Shown here: one piece after another, positions 6,817-7,492 of the stretch | Numbering within the stretch: the stretch's first letter is position 1 | How the letters are laid out: each line of letters opens with the position of its first letter | Source: Deltaproteobacteria bacterium | GTDB lineage: Bacteria > Desulfobacterota > Syntrophobacteria > BM002 | Reading direction: 5' to 3' | DNA: 7,492 nt | Assembly (NCBI GenBank): GCA_020350905.1 | Contig: CP070843.1 | Location: forward strand, 1,580,541-1,588,032 | The notes under the pieces: model-generated | What the model saw: the letters and a program-made list of their open reading frames with translations, nothing else | What the model was told of the DNA's origin: nothing | Databases searched by the model: none | Position numbers and translations under genes: made by a program

Positions 6817-7023
6817 TCAGCGCTCCCTAAAAAGGATAAAATTGTCCTCATCCTCGAAGACAGGATCCTTCATCGTATAGCCCTTGGTGCCGTCACTCCG
6901 ATAAATGATGTAGTTGTCTTGTCCCTCGAAGATGGGATCCTTTATTGCGTAATCCTCATGAGCAGATCCACATGCAGCCAGGATACCGAGACAAAGCAAA
7001 GACAATATGGCTTTCCTCACCAT
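6817..7023 (-). CDS. Small lipoprotein with two 18-residue repeats
   Basis: The 68-residue precursor starts with a lipoprotein signal: basic MVRK, a hydrophobic run (AILSLLCLGI) and the lipobox LAAC at residues 15-18, so the mature protein begins at C18 and should be membrane-anchored. The mature part is almost entirely two copies of one unit: YAIKDPIFEGQDNYIIYR (25-42) and YTMKDPVFEDEDNFILFR (49-66), identical at 10 of 18 positions, with conservative changes elsewhere, separated by SDGTKG. The period is 24 residues. The pattern resembles short KDPxF...GY repeat proteins that I recall in some bacteria, but no function is known. The start lies five bases after the stop of the RHH gene, with a G-rich stretch before it, so the two genes are clearly in one transcript. 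Confidence 0.75.
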   Translation of the reverse strand: MVRKAILSLLCLGILAACGSAHEDYAIKDPIFEGQDNYIIYRSDGTKGYTMKDPVFEDEDNFILFRER

Positions 7024-7028
7024 CGGAA

Positions 7029-7166
7029 TCAGCCCCCAACTTTTTCAAGGTATTCCTCTAACACCTTGATTACGAGTTCTCGTATTGTGGTTTTTTCCTT
7101 CAAGACTTGGATCTTGAGCCTTAAATGCAAATCTTCTGGAAAATCTCTCACGTAAACAGTAGGCAT
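7029..7166 (-). CDS. Ribbon-helix-helix regulator (FitA/CopG-like), 45 aa
   Basis: The 45-residue product fits the RHH fold exactly. A short DNA-binding beta strand (PTVYVRDFP) is followed by helix 1 (EDLHLRLKIQVLKEK), a turn (TT) and helix 2 (IRELVIKVLEEYLEKV). RHH proteins bind operators as dimers of dimers, with the strand in the major groove. The closest resemblance is to antitoxins of the FitA/plasmid-stability type, but no toxin-like gene follows. A lipoprotein starts five bases downstream instead. GAGGGGG lies a suitable distance before the ATG at 7166. The gene is preceded by an array of ATGTTA half-sites, so autoregulation is likely. It is too short for many gene callers and is easily missed. 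Confidence 0.8.
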   Translation of the reverse strand: MPTVYVRDFPEDLHLRLKIQVLKEKTTIRELVIKVLEEYLEKVGG

Positions 7167-7182
7167 TGCCTCATCCCCCTCT

Positions 7183-7227
7183 ATGTTAAGCATGTTATAA
7201 ATGTTTACTTGCTAACATAATTAACAT
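7183..7227. promoter_or_regulatory. Probable operator array of the RHH operon
   Basis: Five related six-base half-sites are seen: ATGTTA at 7183-7188 and 7192-7197, ATGTTT at 7201-7206, and the inverted TAACAT at 7213-7218 and 7222-7227. Spacing is exactly 9 bp within each arm. Four of the sites form two nested pairs sharing one dyad centre (7209.5). Regular short half-sites are what dimers of RHH proteins bind. The array starts 16 bp upstream of the RHH start codon, so occupancy should block transcription. Confidence 0.55.
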
Positions 7228-7237
7228 TCACTGTCAA
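7209..7237 (-). promoter_or_regulatory. Candidate promoter of the RHH-lipoprotein-zinc ribbon-int operon
   Basis: On the minus strand a perfect TTGACA (7237-7232) is followed after 17 bp by TAGCAA (7214-7209), a weak match to TATAAT. A TATAAC (7199-7194) is an alternative -10 but has no good -35 box. The promoter elements are interleaved with the half-site array, consistent with repression. Confidence 0.4.
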
Positions 7238-7250
7238 GGGGCAAGATTCC

Positions 7251-7325
7251 ATGCGCTTGTTTCCTCAGCGGTTGACAGCAGACAATATCTTGTGGCAGAT
7301 GAAATTCCAGCAGAGTTTAGATTAA
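7251..7325 (+). CDS. Possible 24-aa peptide or interrupted reading frame
   Basis: ATG 7251 opens a 24-codon frame (MRLFPQRLTADN...) ending at TAA 7323-7325, just before the structured segment. AAGGGG lies nine bases upstream. The frame is too short to recognise. It may be a leader peptide, the start of a gene interrupted by an inserted element, or chance. Confidence 0.2.
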   Translation: MRLFPQRLTADNILWQMKFQQSLD

Positions 7326-7492
7326 GTCGCGCCGAGCTAAGTCCGAAGCGTAGGGATTGAGCGTAAGCGCATGAAATTCGTTATTGTTACCCAGTGGGTG
7401 AGGGCAGGTATTTTGCCCGAGTCCCACCTGGCCAAAGTTTAGCGAACAGGCCAGTAGCGAGGTCCGCGTGCTAGCCAGTAATGGAGGTGCGA
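7326..7492 (+). ncRNA. Structured RNA candidate, possibly group II intron domain I, cut by window edge
   Basis: No convincing coding frame crosses this segment, but it folds well by eye. GTGGG (7394-7398) pairs with CCCAC (7423-7427) and encloses GGGCA (7402-7406) paired with TGCCC (7414-7418). Immediately after, CTGGCC (7428-7433) pairs with GGCCAG (7449-7454). The beginning, GTCGCGCC followed by GAGCTAAGTCCGAAG, resembles the GTGCG start and early domain I of some bacterial group II introns, although the first bases deviate from consensus. Domain V and a reverse transcriptase gene would lie beyond the window. Other large structured RNAs are possible. Which strand is transcribed is inferred only from this resemblance. 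Confidence 0.38.

Noticed and set aside
7029..7166. Toxin-antitoxin operon
   Set aside because: The RHH protein looks antitoxin-like, but the adjacent gene encodes a lipoprotein with no toxin features.

Overview
This is a bacterial chromosomal window of moderate base composition that joins housekeeping genes (left) to a mobile or accessory region (right). The tRNA-modification proteins and the Gram-negative style of the small lipoprotein fit a proteobacterium-like host. My impression from the MnmA and MtaB sequences is a deltaproteobacterial (Desulfobacterota-type) anaerobe, but this is a weak inference; no 16S gene or other taxonomic marker is present.

Left block (1-2943): the N-terminal 67 residues of an M24-family (Xaa-Pro aminopeptidase-like) peptidase run leftward off the edge. 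Divergent from it is a two-gene operon, mnmA-mtaB, with a good sigma70-type promoter (370-398) and an ATGA stop/start overlap. MnmA thiolates U34 and MtaB methylthiolates t6A37. Both act on the anticodon loop of tRNA-Lys(UUU), so the operon is functionally coherent.

Middle block (2944-4702): a gene-poor, patchwork stretch. It holds a 198-bp GC-rich element with near-perfect 21-bp terminal inverted repeats (MITE-like), a tRNA T-arm-like remnant, a 59-aa cysteine-rich TRASH/FCS-like zinc-finger protein with a good ribosome binding site, and an orphan two-helix membrane protein. Long parts are without recognisable genes.

Right block (4703-7166, all on the minus strand): a nitroreductase-family flavoprotein, then a compact apparent operon read from the right. 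The order is a 45-aa ribbon-helix-helix (RHH) regulator, a 68-aa lipoprotein made of two copies of an 18-residue repeat, a multi-CxxC zinc-ribbon protein, and an intact phage/ICE-type tyrosine integrase. The zinc-ribbon reading frame overlaps the integrase by 118 nt. The promoter region of this operon carries five ATGTTA-type half-sites, spaced 9 bp apart within each arm and arranged around one dyad centre, with a TTGACA box next to them; this looks like an autoregulatory operator array for the RHH protein. It suggests a small regulated integrative element in which integrase expression is coupled to the regulator.

Right edge (about 7326-7492): highly structured, non-coding-looking sequence with nested hairpins. 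It could be the 5' domain of a group II intron or another large structured RNA. It is cut by the window, so its identity cannot be settled here.
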